DNA of 64,000 bases from an uncultured Bacteroidota bacterium (GCA_903933805.1 CAIZLM010000072.1:1-64000), one strand, 5' to 3'; positions 26,492 to 36,806 are shown, counted from the first letter of the stretch. Notes: generated from the letters alone by a model not told the origin. A program made the numbers and translations.

Positions 26492-29400
26492 ATGAAACTT
26501 CGGAAAGGTATTTATTCCTTGCTCCTGTTGCTGTCTATCACACCCCTGTGTGCCCAACAGACAACCATTTTTACCGAAGCCACACTTTCACACAAACGTG
26601 GGGTGGACTTTTTCAATCAAAATCTATACGGACTAGCCCAAAAAGAGTTCCGAGAGGCAACTGATTTCCTCCGACAGGTGAACGAGCCGGATTGGAAGCC
26701 CCTGAAGAATGAAGCTGAATTGTATTATGCCAAATGCGCCGTGCGACTTGGCCAGCCAGAAGCGGAAAAACTGGTACTCGACTTCTTGCGGGAAAATGCA
26801 CCCTCCCCTTTGGCAAGCCAAGCTGCACTGGAAATTGGAGATTACTACTTCAATAAAAAAGAGTACGACAAAGCGCTACTATACTACGACTTGGCACCAG
26901 ACGTATCCGGGGCGATCCGCGATGAAATACGGTTTAAAAAAGGTTATAGCTACTTCGTATCGAAACAATTTTCCCTCGCTAAAACCCAATTTACGCCGCT
27001 AAAAGAGAATGGTCGCGGAGAATGGTACCATCCCGCCAATTATTACTACGGCTGTTGCGCTTTTTTTGACGGTAAATACGACGATGCCGCCAAGGCTTTC
27101 GTGCGCTGCGAGCAATCAGACAAATACAAAGCCGCTGTGCCTTACTACCTGACGCAGATTTATGCCGCACAAAAAAATTACGACAAAACCATCTCCTACG
27201 GCGCTGCAAAAGCCAAAGATTCCAACATTAAAAACCGGGCAGAAATCAATCAAATTGTCGGACAAGCGTATTACGAAAAAGGTGATTTCAAAAATGCCAT
27301 GCCCTACTTGGAGTTCGCCGCTAAAAATGGCGCACAACTCCGCCCAGCCGATTATTACCAACTCGGCTATGCTCAATACCAAAATGGCTACTACAAACCA
27401 GCCATCGAAAATTTCGAACAACTGACCAAACAAGACAGCGTCTTGGGACAAAACGGCCTTTATCACCTAGGTGACTGCTACATACGCACCAAAAATAAGT
27501 TCAATGCACGCAATGCCTTCGGACAAGCAGCCAGTATGAACTACAATATGCAGGTGAAAGAAGACGCGCTCTTCAACTACGCAAAATTGAGCTATGAGCT
27601 CAAATTTGACCGCGATGCCATCGAGGCGTTGCAACGCGTGCCACTCTCGTCAAAATATTACGAAGATGCTCAGGCGCTGATGAGTGAGGTGTTTCTCAAT
27701 ACCCGCGATTATGACCGCGCCCTAGCCTCGCTCGAATCTGTCAAAAACCGCTCCGCACGACTCAATGGAACCTACCAAATGGTAGCCTACTACCGCGGTT
27801 TACAACTGTTCCAAAATGGACAAAAAGACGAAGCACGCCGCTATTTTAACAAGTCTCAAGATTTCCCAATTGACAAAAGAACGTCGGCGTTGTGCTCCTT
27901 CTGGCTCGGGACCATCGCACATGAAAAAGGCGAATATGGGACCAGTAAAACGAATATGAGCGCGTTTTTTTCCAATGCAAAATCCTTCAATGATCTGCCG
28001 GAAGAAAGCAGTCTGGCCATGTGCAACTACGTACAAGGCTACAATAACATGAAATTGAAAGATTACAAGGCTGCATTGGCCAACTTTAAAGCCGCCGTCG
28101 ATGGTTTCAAAAAAAGCAATACCTCCAACGAGCAAATCCGATCCGCCGTGCTCGGAGATGCCGTTTTGCGCGCAGGTGATTGCTACTTCAAAAACAATCA
28201 GTACAACGAGGCCATTACCCAGTACGATGAAGCCGTCAAGAAAAAATATGAAGGCTTCGAATATGCCCTGTACCAAAAAGCCATCATTCTCGGCCTGAAA
28301 AGCAACCGTATTGATAAAATTGTGGTCCTGGAAGGCCTGATAAAAGATTATCCCTACAGCCGTTATACCGATGAAGCCCTCTTCCAACTCGGTGACACCT
28401 ACTTTGACATGGAAAAATACGACATGGCCATTCCGCCATTCCGCCGTATCGTGTCTGATTTTAAAGGCAAAAGCACCCTCCTCAATGCTGCGTTACTCAA
28501 ATTGGGCCTTATCTCTGTCAACCAAGGCAACCCCTCAACCGCCATCAACTACTACAAACAGGTATTCGCCAACAATCCCGAAAGCGACGAGTCCAAACAG
28601 GCCATTGACGCCCTCCGCGAAATTTATGTGAAAGACCTCAATAGACCAGACGAATACTACGCTTTCCTAGAATCTGTGCCCGGATATGGCAATGTAAGCA
28701 ACTCCAGCAAAGACAGCACTTTCTTTGAATCCGCTGAATCTCAATACAACAATGCCCGTTACCAACAAGCCATTGACGGGTTCTCCAATTACCTCACCAA
28801 GTACCCCAACGGACGCAATACGCTCAACGCCTACTTCTTGCGCGCTGAAAGTTTGGCCGCCCTCAAACAGTACGAAAAAGCACTCAAGGATTATGTAACT
28901 GTGCTCGGGAAAGGAAACAGTAAAGTGTTTGCCAAAGCCGCTGAAAGAGCGGCACTTATTTCACTCAACACAACGGCAGACTATGGCATGGCTTTCGAAT
29001 ATGCCCGGAAATGGGAAGAGGCTGCCGTAACCGAACAATCGCGTTTCGATGCACGCCTCGTCGCCCTAAAAGCCGCGTACCAAACCAACAACTCGGTGGC
29101 CGTGAGCGAGTACGCTCAAAAAGTAAACGCCGCTCCCCTTGCCTCTCAAGACCAACGCGCGGTCGCCAACTTCTACGCAGGTAAAATGGCCTACGACAAA
29201 GGTGACTACACCCGCGCTTATCCCGCCCTGCAATCGGTAACAGAAAATATCAACTCCGAAATAATGGCAGAAGCATACCACTATCTCTGCCAAATACTTT
29301 ACCACCAAAAAAAGTATGCCGAAGCAGAAGAACTGATCAGCGAAGCCAATAAAGCAAGCGCAGGTTATGACGACTGGATCGCCCGGGACCTAATCCTATT

Positions 29401-29608
29401 GTCTGATGTTTATGCCAGTCAAGATGATACCAACAGCGCATTGGCAGCGTTGGAAGCCGTCATCGAAAACTACACTGGTAGCAACAAGGAGATTGTCCAA
29501 TTGGCAAAACAGAAGTACGACAAACTTCTCGAAAGCAACCCCACAAAAAACAATGCTTCAGATAAAAAAGGCAACAAAACCCTGCTGGAATTGGATGAGG
29601 GCAATTAA
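26492..29608 (+). CDS. Large periplasmic TPR-repeat protein
   Basis: A 1038-residue protein with a signal peptide (MKLRKGIYSLLLLLSITPLCAQ). Essentially all the remainder is built of tetratricopeptide repeats: motifs such as ALEIGDYYFNKKEYDKALLYY, AYYEKGDFKNAMPYLEFA, LFQLGDTYFDMEKYDMAIPPF and LKLGLISVNQGNPSTAINYY recur along the chain. Parts resemble the YbgF/outer-membrane-assembly lipoprotein class. It probably scaffolds an envelope complex. The next gene, 81 bases downstream, encodes an outer-membrane barrel, a pairing often seen in this phylum, which suggests that the two work together. Confidence 0.9.
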   Translation: MKLRKGIYSLLLLLSITPLCAQQTTIFTEATLSHKRGVDFFNQNLYGLAQKEFREATDFLRQVNEPDWKPLKNEAELYYAKCAVRLGQPEAEKLVLDFLRENAPSPLASQAALEIGDYYFNKKEYDKALLYYDLAPDVSGAIRDEIRFKKGYSYFVSKQFSLAKTQFTPLKENGRGEWYHPANYYYGCCAFFDGKYDDAAKAFVRCEQSDKYKAAVPYYLTQIYAAQKNYDKTISYGAAKAKDSNIKNRAEINQIVGQAYYEKGDFKNAMPYLEFAAKNGAQLRPADYYQLGYAQYQNGYYKPAIENFEQLTKQDSVLGQNGLYHLGDCYIRTKNKFNARNAFGQAASMNYNMQVKEDALFNYAKLSYELKFDRDAIEALQRVPLSSKYYEDAQALMSEVFLNTRDYDRALASLESVKNRSARLNGTYQMVAYYRGLQLFQNGQKDEARRYFNKSQDFPIDKRTSALCSFWLGTIAHEKGEYGTSKTNMSAFFSNAKSFNDLPEESSLAMCNYVQGYNNMKLKDYKAALANFKAAVDGFKKSNTSNEQIRSAVLGDAVLRAGDCYFKNNQYNEAITQYDEAVKKKYEGFEYALYQKAIILGLKSNRIDKIVVLEGLIKDYPYSRYTDEALFQLGDTYFDMEKYDMAIPPFRRIVSDFKGKSTLLNAALLKLGLISVNQGNPSTAINYYKQVFANNPESDESKQAIDALREIYVKDLNRPDEYYAFLESVPGYGNVSNSSKDSTFFESAESQYNNARYQQAIDGFSNYLTKYPNGRNTLNAYFLRAESLAALKQYEKALKDYVTVLGKGNSKVFAKAAERAALISLNTTADYGMAFEYARKWEEAAVTEQSRFDARLVALKAAYQTNNSVAVSEYAQKVNAAPLASQDQRAVANFYAGKMAYDKGDYTRAYPALQSVTENINSEIMAEAYHYLCQILYHQKKYAEAEELISEANKASAGYDDWIARDLILLSDVYASQDDTNSALAALEAVIENYTGSNKEIVQLAKQKYDKLLESNPTKNNASDKKGNKTLLELDEGN

Positions 29609-29689
29609 AAATTGTCCGTGCTCAACAACATCCAACGAAAAAATCCACGCATTTTCAAATTTTAGTTTTTACCATTCAATCTTTGAACA

Positions 29690-31351
29690 ATGATTTTCCA
29701 ACATAAATATATGCTGATTGCCGCTCTGAGCACGCTTGCTTTCGCGCCTATGGCCTCGGCACAAAAAGAACTTGAAGGCGACAACGTAACCGTGGTGAAA
29801 GACTTCGATGCACGTTTGCTCGATGCCAATAAGGTGAATGTATCGCCCACGCTCCCACCCCTGGATACAACCACCAAACGACAAACCTACTCCGTACCGC
29901 CACATCCATCAAATGTGAAATACGACGCGCCAAAGCTCCGCCCCATCGGCATCAAAGCAGGCCCGAAAGAACAGTCCTACAACGGGTATGCAAAACTCGG
30001 CGCAGGTGTTCCAACCTCCCTGTACGGTGAAGGCGGGTATTATTTTGGCGCAGCAGACAAATTTGACGGCAAAATATGGCTCAAACACCATTCCTTGAGC
30101 GCCAATAAGGCCGTCGAAAATCAAAAATTCAGCACCACGGAAGGGCAAATAAACGCCAATGTTTTTTTGAAAAACAACCTCGCCGTGGAAGGAAAAGTGG
30201 GCTATATCTACAAAAAAGTACACTTCTACGGCTACGACCACGATACATTCTCATTCGCCGATTCACGGATTCAGCAGCAATTTAAAATTCTCGACGTCGG
30301 GGGGCGCTTGTACAACAGCAAGCGCAACGACTTTGACTTGAATTTTTCCATTGCCCCAAATCTCTACCACCTCAACGATTTTTATTCCAACAAGGAAACT
30401 GGCTTCGACCTAGGTTTTTCCGCCACCAAATGGTTCGCCGAAAAACACGCCCTGCGCATCACCATCAGGCCTGATTTTACCTCCTTTACCGATACCGTCA
30501 CCCAAAAAATCAACAACATCTACCTGCAACCCTCATTCACCCTGCACACAGACTTCCTTCAGCTGAAAATCGGGGGCAATTTTGTGAACAACCGCGATGC
30601 ATTCAGTATTTTCCCAGACGCGACACTGACGCTCCGCGTGTGGGGAGATGGTATTCAGGTGTTTGCTGGCGCTACCGGCGATCTGCGAAAAAATACCTAC
30701 CGGAGTATTTCAAGCTATAATCCGTTTGTTGAAATCCGCCAAACAAAACTCAAAAATACCCGCTACGACAATTACTTTGGCGGATTAAAAGGTAAAATTG
30801 ATTGGCTCGACTACAACGGCCAAATTGGCTACGCCAAGGCATCTGACCTGGCGCTGTACCAAACCCTGTTTCAAACGGGTGGTGATGGTCAACAGCTCAC
30901 CCGCTTTTATGTGCTGTATGATACGGTCCGGATTTTTAACCTTCAAGCAACGGTTAAACTATCCCCAATCAAAAACCTGGCAATCACCGCGACCCTCAGC
31001 CAAAACGTTTACGATACCAAAACAACCGATACGAGTGAAGACCAAGTTGCAGCCTGGGGGCTGCCTGAAATGGAAGGTAATTTCAGTGCCGTGTACACTT
31101 TGCTGGAGGGAAAAGCCAACCTGAAAGCCAACCTTTATACCGCTGATAAAATTTCTTTCCGAGATGAATTCGGTGCAGCCGGCAAAAGTGGCCTGCTGTA
31201 CGACCTGAACTTGGGCGGGGCTTACTATTTTACCAAAAATATCGGTGCTTTCCTCGATATTAACAACCTGCTGAACAACAAGCGCGAACGCTGGTATCGT
31301 TATCCAACCGTTGGTGTTAATTTTTTGGCCGGTATCACCGCACGATTCTAA
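29690..31351 (+). CDS. Outer-membrane beta-barrel protein (TonB-dependent-receptor-like)
   Basis: The 553-residue protein has a signal peptide (to about residue 24, MASAQ). After a polar linker of about 75 residues (PSNVKYDAPKLRPIGIKAG) comes a barrel of alternating strands with aromatic ends (for example YNGYAKLGAGVPTSLYGEGG, FDLGFSATKWFAEKHALRITI and the last strand VGVNFLAGITARF, which ends in Phe as outer-membrane barrels do). There is no plug domain, so it is not a full TonB receptor. It follows the TPR gene. An AATCTTTG box four bases before the ATG could give a near-leaderless transcript of its own. A strong terminator follows. Confidence 0.85.
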   Translation: MIFQHKYMLIAALSTLAFAPMASAQKELEGDNVTVVKDFDARLLDANKVNVSPTLPPLDTTTKRQTYSVPPHPSNVKYDAPKLRPIGIKAGPKEQSYNGYAKLGAGVPTSLYGEGGYYFGAADKFDGKIWLKHHSLSANKAVENQKFSTTEGQINANVFLKNNLAVEGKVGYIYKKVHFYGYDHDTFSFADSRIQQQFKILDVGGRLYNSKRNDFDLNFSIAPNLYHLNDFYSNKETGFDLGFSATKWFAEKHALRITIRPDFTSFTDTVTQKINNIYLQPSFTLHTDFLQLKIGGNFVNNRDAFSIFPDATLTLRVWGDGIQVFAGATGDLRKNTYRSISSYNPFVEIRQTKLKNTRYDNYFGGLKGKIDWLDYNGQIGYAKASDLALYQTLFQTGGDGQQLTRFYVLYDTVRIFNLQATVKLSPIKNLAITATLSQNVYDTKTTDTSEDQVAAWGLPEMEGNFSAVYTLLEGKANLKANLYTADKISFRDEFGAAGKSGLLYDLNLGGAYYFTKNIGAFLDINNLLNNKRERWYRYPTVGVNFLAGITARF

Positions 31352-31372
31352 TTGTCTATTTCCTTCTTCCTG

Positions 31373-31411
31373 AACCGACCTGCGACTATTGCGTTGCAGG
31401 TCGGTTTTTTT
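31373..31411 (+). terminator. Intrinsic terminator after the barrel gene
   Basis: An 11-bp stem (AACCGACCTGC at 31373-31383, complement at 31396-31406) is followed by a T-run to 31411. It starts 22 bases after the stop codon. Confidence 0.92.
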
Positions 31412-31430
31412 GTCTCCGGCAGCACACCGC

Positions 31431-32765
31431 CTAATCTGTTACCGATTGACGAAAAAACACCCACACCTCCCAGCCAATAAAACACCACAATACCGTGTAT
31501 TCCGTTGCTATCAAGGCAAAATGCTCTTCCCGACCACCCATATCGAAATGACTGTACGACAGCGCTACCAAGCCAGTCCATACCACCGGAAATCGCCATC
31601 TGGTCAGCAGTGACAGGGCAAAGGGCACGCATACGTACCAGGGCTGTACCACAGCAGACAAACTCAGGTATAAGAACAATGCGAACAACAGCGCAGAGAC
31701 CAGTCGGGTTTCCCGAGATTCAAATGATCGTTTCGTTGCAAGGGCGATGAGCAATGTGCCACCCAAGGTTATCAACCCCAGCAATGGCCCCGAACGCTCC
31801 CCTATATCCCACCCAATGACGGAATACCCCACCGCGCGTATGAGGTAATAAAAACTGGCATTGAACTGAAATTCGCGGAAATACAAGTCTAAACTCTCGG
31901 CGATATTGGGCAATACCGCCAACAAAGGCAGCAATAGAAGGATGGTGGCTGCCGCAAAAACACCACAAAAAACCAAGCCCTTGCGCCAACCCAACCAACG
32001 CCAAACAATGGGTAAAAAAAGCACGGGCAACATCTTAGTAGCCGTCGCCAACGCCCAATATACAGCAGACGCAGCTGTTTTACCGCGACGCATCGCCACA
32101 ATGCCACACATCAGGAAAAAAATCATGGCTCCCTCGAAATGCGCATTTCCCATTATTTCTAGGAGCACGAGCGGATTGAGCGCATACAGTACCGCTGGCG
32201 ACACACTTCGGTGGGGCGTTCGCTCCAACATCAACAGCCTGATGGTCCCAAGCTCACAAAACAATAGAAAAAGTTTCATGACCACGACACCCAGCCAATT
32301 GTTTTCCGGAGACAACCAGCCCGATATGGCAAATACACCCTGACAAATCGTGGGATATACCGTAAAATAGTGGGGAGAATTCAGTTGATGGTATACCTCC
32401 GGTGTAATGCCCGGCAATACGATATTGTTTTCAATAAAATAACTCGGCGTATGCAAAAAAGGATGGAAACCCGCGACGGCCAACCGACCATCCCACAGAA
32501 AACGCCAACAATCGTCGGATAGGTTGGGGAAACTGAACAGCAAGAGTACTCGGAGGGCTACACCAAACACCAAGAGGTGTCTTGTTTGCAATTGATGCTG
32601 GAAAAAACAAACCCAAATATACAGCCCGAAAAAGACCCCGTATGCCGCAATGAAAAACAGAAAATCATTGCGATCCGCAAAATAGGCAAGCCAAAATGCC
32701 ATCCCTCCAAAAAACAGCGTGAAAAACGGCAACCGAACAGACATAGCGTGAAAAAAAGTACCCAT
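31431..32765 (-). CDS. GT-C fold membrane glycosyltransferase (polyprenyl-phosphate mannosyltransferase-like)
   Basis: A 444-residue integral membrane protein with about 11-12 hydrophobic segments. Between the first ones lies PNLSDDCWRFLWDGRLAVAG, the acidic loop motif typical of GT-C enzymes that use polyprenyl-phosphate sugars. Family resemblance is to DUF2029/GT87-type mannosyltransferases. It would add a sugar to a glycan or lipid on the periplasmic face; the acceptor is unknown. The ATG at 32765 shares its A with the TGA stop of the LytTR regulator (TGATG), so translation is coupled and the start is firm. It is the last gene of the kinase / regulator / transferase run. Confidence 0.85.
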   Translation of the reverse strand: MGTFFHAMSVRLPFFTLFFGGMAFWLAYFADRNDFLFFIAAYGVFFGLYIWVCFFQHQLQTRHLLVFGVALRVLLLFSFPNLSDDCWRFLWDGRLAVAGFHPFLHTPSYFIENNIVLPGITPEVYHQLNSPHYFTVYPTICQGVFAISGWLSPENNWLGVVVMKLFLLFCELGTIRLLMLERTPHRSVSPAVLYALNPLVLLEIMGNAHFEGAMIFFLMCGIVAMRRGKTAASAVYWALATATKMLPVLFLPIVWRWLGWRKGLVFCGVFAAATILLLLPLLAVLPNIAESLDLYFREFQFNASFYYLIRAVGYSVIGWDIGERSGPLLGLITLGGTLLIALATKRSFESRETRLVSALLFALFLYLSLSAVVQPWYVCVPFALSLLTRWRFPVVWTGLVALSYSHFDMGGREEHFALIATEYTVLWCFIGWEVWVFFRQSVTD

Positions 32766-33544
32766 CAGCCAAACAATCCCCGAAAAAATTCCACCAATTG
32801 CTGCCCGCCACGACGGGAAGTTGCAATCGTGGTGCCGTCTGTCAGGTACACAAGCCCTTCCATCGGCTCATAACGGGCTATATAACGGCTGTTGACCAAA
32901 CTTCTTTTGGATACTTGTACAAATGCGCCCCGATTTTTGAGCACGTCCTTGTAGTAGCCAAGGTGCCTGATAGACACAATATCTTTTTCTACCGTCGTAT
33001 GTACAAGACAAACATTTTCATCTCCCTCCAAACAAATAATGTCCGTCAAGTTGAGGTAGAGAACCGCGCCCCTGCCCAACAACACCGGCAACTTATCGAG
33101 TGATATTTGAGAAGCGCTCTGCGTCGACAACAAACGCCGCAGCTCATCCAGCCGGTGGCGCAAACTCCGTTGATGAATCTCCACCCGAACTTTTTCTATG
33201 GCTTCCGTTAAGAGTTCCGGATCAACGGGCTTGAGTAAATAATCAACGGCCGATTTGTGCATGGCCCGAATGACGTATTCAAAATTGCTAAAGGCCGTAA
33301 GAAAAATAATTCCTACGTTGTCAAACAAAGAATAATCGAGTCGGTCTAGGAGATCAAACACGTTGCCATCTTTCAATTCAACATCCAATAGCCATAAGTC
33401 AGCAGGTATGTCTGTCAGCAAATCATACCCATCAGCAATGCAATCTGCCTCACCAATCACCGATACGTCGGGGCAATGGTTTGCCAGCAAACTCTTTACC
33501 AATTCACTCACCTGCGGATTATCTTCAATCAGGAGGACACGCAT
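32765..33544 (-). CDS. LytTR-type response regulator
   Basis: A 259-residue transcription regulator. Receiver domain: acidic pair in LLIEDNP, phospho-acceptor Asp54 in LLDVEL, T/F in FLTAFSNFEY and K in LLKPVDPELL. The LytTR DNA-binding domain covers about residues 155-259, with INLTDI-like LNLTDIICLEGDENVCLVH and VSKRSLVNSRYIARYEP. It overlaps the kinase gene by 16 bases and the GT-C gene by one, so all three are one operon. It is presumably phosphorylated by the kinase encoded at 33529-36393. LytTR proteins bind paired 9-bp direct repeats; none has been assigned here. Confidence 0.95.
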   Translation of the reverse strand: MRVLLIEDNPQVSELVKSLLANHCPDVSVIGEADCIADGYDLLTDIPADLWLLDVELKDGNVFDLLDRLDYSLFDNVGIIFLTAFSNFEYVIRAMHKSAVDYLLKPVDPELLTEAIEKVRVEIHQRSLRHRLDELRRLLSTQSASQISLDKLPVLLGRGAVLYLNLTDIICLEGDENVCLVHTTVEKDIVSIRHLGYYKDVLKNRGAFVQVSKRSLVNSRYIARYEPMEGLVYLTDGTTIATSRRGGQQLVEFFRGLFG

Positions 33545-36393
33545 ATCATTTTTTTAATCCGAATTTCAGCAAGGGTGCCACCGCCCAAAACTGGTTTGAC
33601 AGACCAAGTAGCGGGATAGCCCAAATTTCCCATCAAAAGTAATCTTTTTTGCAATAATTCTCCTCCTCGTGACCTATAATGAAACAATTTTTCGTGATTT
33701 ACATGCTGTAGTGCCTTGTCCAAAACATCATCTTGCACCGTGATGACAAGGTTGCTACCCTCTTCGCAAAAACGAATACGTATAAACCCTACGTTACCTT
33801 TATGGGCTTGAATACCATGGATTACTGCATTCTCAGCCAAGGGTTGCACGAGTAGAGGCGGAATAGCAATGCTCTCCGGACGCGTCACCACCTCATTGAT
33901 GATCTCATATTGAAACGGGGGGCTGTGCTGCATAGACTCCAGTTTCAGATAATTGTCTAGAAAACTAATTTCTTTGTCGAGGGTGATGGTGGGAAACTTG
34001 TACGGTCCACTTTTTTCTGGCGGCATGGAAAGTTCCAATATTTCACGGATGAGTCGGGCAATACGCAACAAATGACCAGCAGCATCAGCTTTGCCGCGGT
34101 TGACAATGGAGTTCTGCAACGAACTCAACAAATTAAAAAAAACATGGGGATTCAATTGAGCCTGTACCGTGTTCAATTGTGTTTGATGCAATTGTTCGAG
34201 CAGTATCTTTCCTTTTTTTGCTTTCCGCCACCATAGGGTGGCAAAAGCCACCATTATGAGGGCACCACCATAGAAAAACCACTGAATAAAACTCCGCTGC
34301 ATGAGCGGCAGTATTACCCGCAAATCCCCCTGCGTATAAAGCCAAGTTGTGCCCGCCGTTCCAGGTGTTTTCACCCGAAACTGCAAGGTGTTTTTTCCGT
34401 GCTCCAGCCCGGCAAGGTGTATATCTGTCAATTGATGGGCCTCCCTCCATCGGCTACCATTCACCGAATATTCCAAAACAAGGTTTACAACATCTTGGTT
34501 GATAAGGCTTAGATCAACGACAACATCATTGCCATACAAGATATTTTCTGCCCAGGTTTGGTGGAAGGCCATTCTTTCTGCATTTATCCGATCCAACCGC
34601 AACAAAGGTCTTCCCAGCTTAGTCTGTGGGTTCAGCACGTTCAAGCGCTGCATGCCATTGCCTGCCGTGACCCACAAATACGTGCCGTCAAAACTGGCTC
34701 CATTCTTCGTCGCTTCAAGCAGTTGAAATCCATTTTTTTCCGACCAGTACCCTTCAATATTCGGCTTTTCAGCAACGGCGATGTTCAACAAAATGATCGC
34801 TGTCTCCGTTACCACTGCAAGTCTATGATTGGGCAGTAACACGATGTTGCTCACCGCTGAGGTGATTAGGTCTGTAGCCACTGGCACCAACCGGGTACTC
34901 GCTCCGCGCAGGTTATACAAACCAAGGCTCCCGCCTGTCCACAAAACGCCAGATGAGTCAAACAATAGCGCTGCGCAGCGGCCGACTGTTGTGAATATTT
35001 TTTTTGCCTGACCATGGGGATTGAGTTGCGCTATACCACCACGTCCTGCAATCCAAATGGTCCCATCAGGCCCTTCCTGAACAGCTGAAATCCCCTCCCC
35101 GAGTGTAACAGCTTGCGGCAAAGAAACTACCCTCGGTTGGCCCAGCAGTGATTTATTGATGCCGTACAACTTAATGCCAGCTGCATAATAACACCGTTGG
35201 AGAGGCGCCCAAGCCAAGGCTTCAATGGGTTCTCCCAACTTGAATAGTACCGGATTCCCATTTTTAAGGTGATAAAAACCTGTGTAACCACCAAAAAGAA
35301 GGTCGCCATCGGGGCCCCGCAGTTTTCCAGGGGACAAGTGTTGCCCATCCTCTTCCGTGGGCAAAGGATGCCGCACGGCCTTGGATACGCCCGGCGCAAA
35401 ACTGATAATGCCATCATAGCCAGAAGCAACCCATATCGTCCCATCTATATCGGGCAGTACCGACCACGGACGCTTGGCCTGCGGTACTTCTACCCGTTCA
35501 GGTCCGTCCGGATACATCACCGCATATCCCTCCTCTGTGGCGATGTGTAAACGCCGCTGACGATCAAAGAATACATGGTCAACACTGTTATAATGGTGTG
35601 GATCAATATATCTATAGACAGCACCTTCCCGATACCAGTACTTATTCTGATGACCACCGCTGTATTCAAATACCGCAGGGCCAAGTGGGTGAAGCAAGAC
35701 AATAGAATCAACTTGGGGTAAATATCGGGCAACACACTGAAGACCTCTGCCTGTCCAAGTGTAATAAGCACTGTGATGTAGGAGAAAATGCGCCGTGTTG
35801 TCCGGCAAGGAATAGTCAGTGAGTTCCTGCGGCAACACGGTGGTGGTGCAATTGCCAAGGAATCGATGACAAAGCCGCTTTTGCCAATCGATGACGATCG
35901 CAGCACCAGCTTCGTCTGAAAAAACAGTGTAATGCTCACTTAACACCCCAATTTCCGGAAAATTTCCGCCCAAAATCTTGCGTATATTGGGGGTGATCAG
36001 CGACCAATAGCGGGGTGGCTGCGCGGCCCAAAAAGTAGGGGTCATCGGAAGCGCAGCATCTGTGCGCCCATCAAAACGATATACCGTATCGGCAGAACTG
36101 TACCAAATGGAACCGTCAGGCCCCTCCATGATGGCGTTAACCGCCCTTGTCTCATAACCTTGCAGTTGTGTGTACGGCTGAAGTCTGCGCCCATCGAAGC
36201 GCGTAAGGCCGTTTTTGCTGCCAAGCCAGATATAACCGCGCGAATCTTCAAAAAAACAGCTGACCTGCTGCTGCGCAAGGCCATCACGTATCGTAAACAA
36301 ATAATTGGGCTTATAATACGCCTGTGACTGTGCTTGTGGGGACGCAAACAACACGGTTAACAATACAACAAACGGCACTGAAAAGCACTTCAT
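33529..36393 (-). CDS. Sensor histidine kinase with two-component propeller (LytS/YehU type)
   Basis: A 954-residue sensor. Signal peptide to about residue 23, then Reg_prop beta-propeller repeats (GLAQQQVSCFFEDSRGYIWLGSK-like units of the form DxxGxIWxG, recurring to about residue 600). A Y_Y_Y-like Ig domain is at about 640-700, a single membrane segment (FFYGGALIMVAFATLWW), then the His_kinase domain with LNPHVFFNLLSSLQNS, the phospho-His in the NPH motif, and an ATPase domain with QPLAENAVIHGI. It should sense a periplasmic ligand, perhaps a glycan as in related hybrid systems, and phosphorylate the overlapping LytTR regulator. The ATG at 36393 fits the signal peptide. Confidence 0.92.
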   Translation of the reverse strand: MKCFSVPFVVLLTVLFASPQAQSQAYYKPNYLFTIRDGLAQQQVSCFFEDSRGYIWLGSKNGLTRFDGRRLQPYTQLQGYETRAVNAIMEGPDGSIWYSSADTVYRFDGRTDAALPMTPTFWAAQPPRYWSLITPNIRKILGGNFPEIGVLSEHYTVFSDEAGAAIVIDWQKRLCHRFLGNCTTTVLPQELTDYSLPDNTAHFLLHHSAYYTWTGRGLQCVARYLPQVDSIVLLHPLGPAVFEYSGGHQNKYWYREGAVYRYIDPHHYNSVDHVFFDRQRRLHIATEEGYAVMYPDGPERVEVPQAKRPWSVLPDIDGTIWVASGYDGIISFAPGVSKAVRHPLPTEEDGQHLSPGKLRGPDGDLLFGGYTGFYHLKNGNPVLFKLGEPIEALAWAPLQRCYYAAGIKLYGINKSLLGQPRVVSLPQAVTLGEGISAVQEGPDGTIWIAGRGGIAQLNPHGQAKKIFTTVGRCAALLFDSSGVLWTGGSLGLYNLRGASTRLVPVATDLITSAVSNIVLLPNHRLAVVTETAIILLNIAVAEKPNIEGYWSEKNGFQLLEATKNGASFDGTYLWVTAGNGMQRLNVLNPQTKLGRPLLRLDRINAERMAFHQTWAENILYGNDVVVDLSLINQDVVNLVLEYSVNGSRWREAHQLTDIHLAGLEHGKNTLQFRVKTPGTAGTTWLYTQGDLRVILPLMQRSFIQWFFYGGALIMVAFATLWWRKAKKGKILLEQLHQTQLNTVQAQLNPHVFFNLLSSLQNSIVNRGKADAAGHLLRIARLIREILELSMPPEKSGPYKFPTITLDKEISFLDNYLKLESMQHSPPFQYEIINEVVTRPESIAIPPLLVQPLAENAVIHGIQAHKGNVGFIRIRFCEEGSNLVITVQDDVLDKALQHVNHEKLFHYRSRGGELLQKRLLLMGNLGYPATWSVKPVLGGGTLAEIRIKKMICVSS

Positions 36394-36557
36394 GTCTGGA
36401 ACTTGGCGTGTAATGCTCAAAGATAATTTGTGTTTTCTGTATTTGTCTCAGACAACACAGAAGAATGGCGAAAAATGGTCTGATTAACAAAAAAACAAGC
36501 GCTTTGGTGCTGTACAGGGCCCTTTAACGACAATCAAAAGTGGGCTAAATTGCCCGT

Positions 36558-36601
36558 AAAAAAGAAACGACCTACGCGGAATGTTCCGTGTAAGTCGTTT
36601 C
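36558..36601 (-). terminator. Terminator of the tRNA gene
   Basis: Stem GAAACGAC (36564-36571) with GTCGTTTC (36594-36601), extended inwards by TAC/GTA and CGGAA/TTCCG with two mismatches. On the minus strand it is followed by a T-run (36558-36563). It starts 8 bases after the tRNA. Confidence 0.85.
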
Positions 36602-36609
36602 TTTGAATG

Positions 36610-36683
36610 TGGGCCCGGCAGGAATTGAACCCGCGACCGTCTGATTATGAGTCAGCTGCTCTAACCAACTGAGCTACGGGCCC
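36610..36683 (-). tRNA. tRNA with CAU anticodon (elongator Met or Ile2)
   Basis: A 74-nt cloverleaf: acceptor GGGCCCG/CGGGCCC, D-arm GCTCAGTTGGTTAGAGC, anticodon arm CTGA-CTCATAA-TCAG with anticodon CAU, T-arm GCGGG-TTCAATT-CCTGC, discriminator A. CCA is not encoded. The initiator-type 3G-C anticodon stem is absent, so it is either elongator tRNA-Met or the tRNA-Ile whose C34 is modified to lysidine; these cannot be separated with certainty by eye. Confidence 0.95.
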
Positions 36684-36806
36684 TACAATTAATTGGGTCG
36701 CAAAGGTATTTTTTTCTACCAATACTTTCAGAATCAGGTGCTAAAATCTATCTGACAATCTTATATTCTGTTGATTGGGAAACGGAATAGAGGCAACAGC
36801 CCTTTT

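Noticed and set aside
36443-36488. Possible further remnant of the hairpin element upstream of the kinase gene
   Set aside because: TTGTCTCAGAC and an AATGGCGAAAAATGG stretch resemble element parts, but no arm tip is present, so I did not count it.
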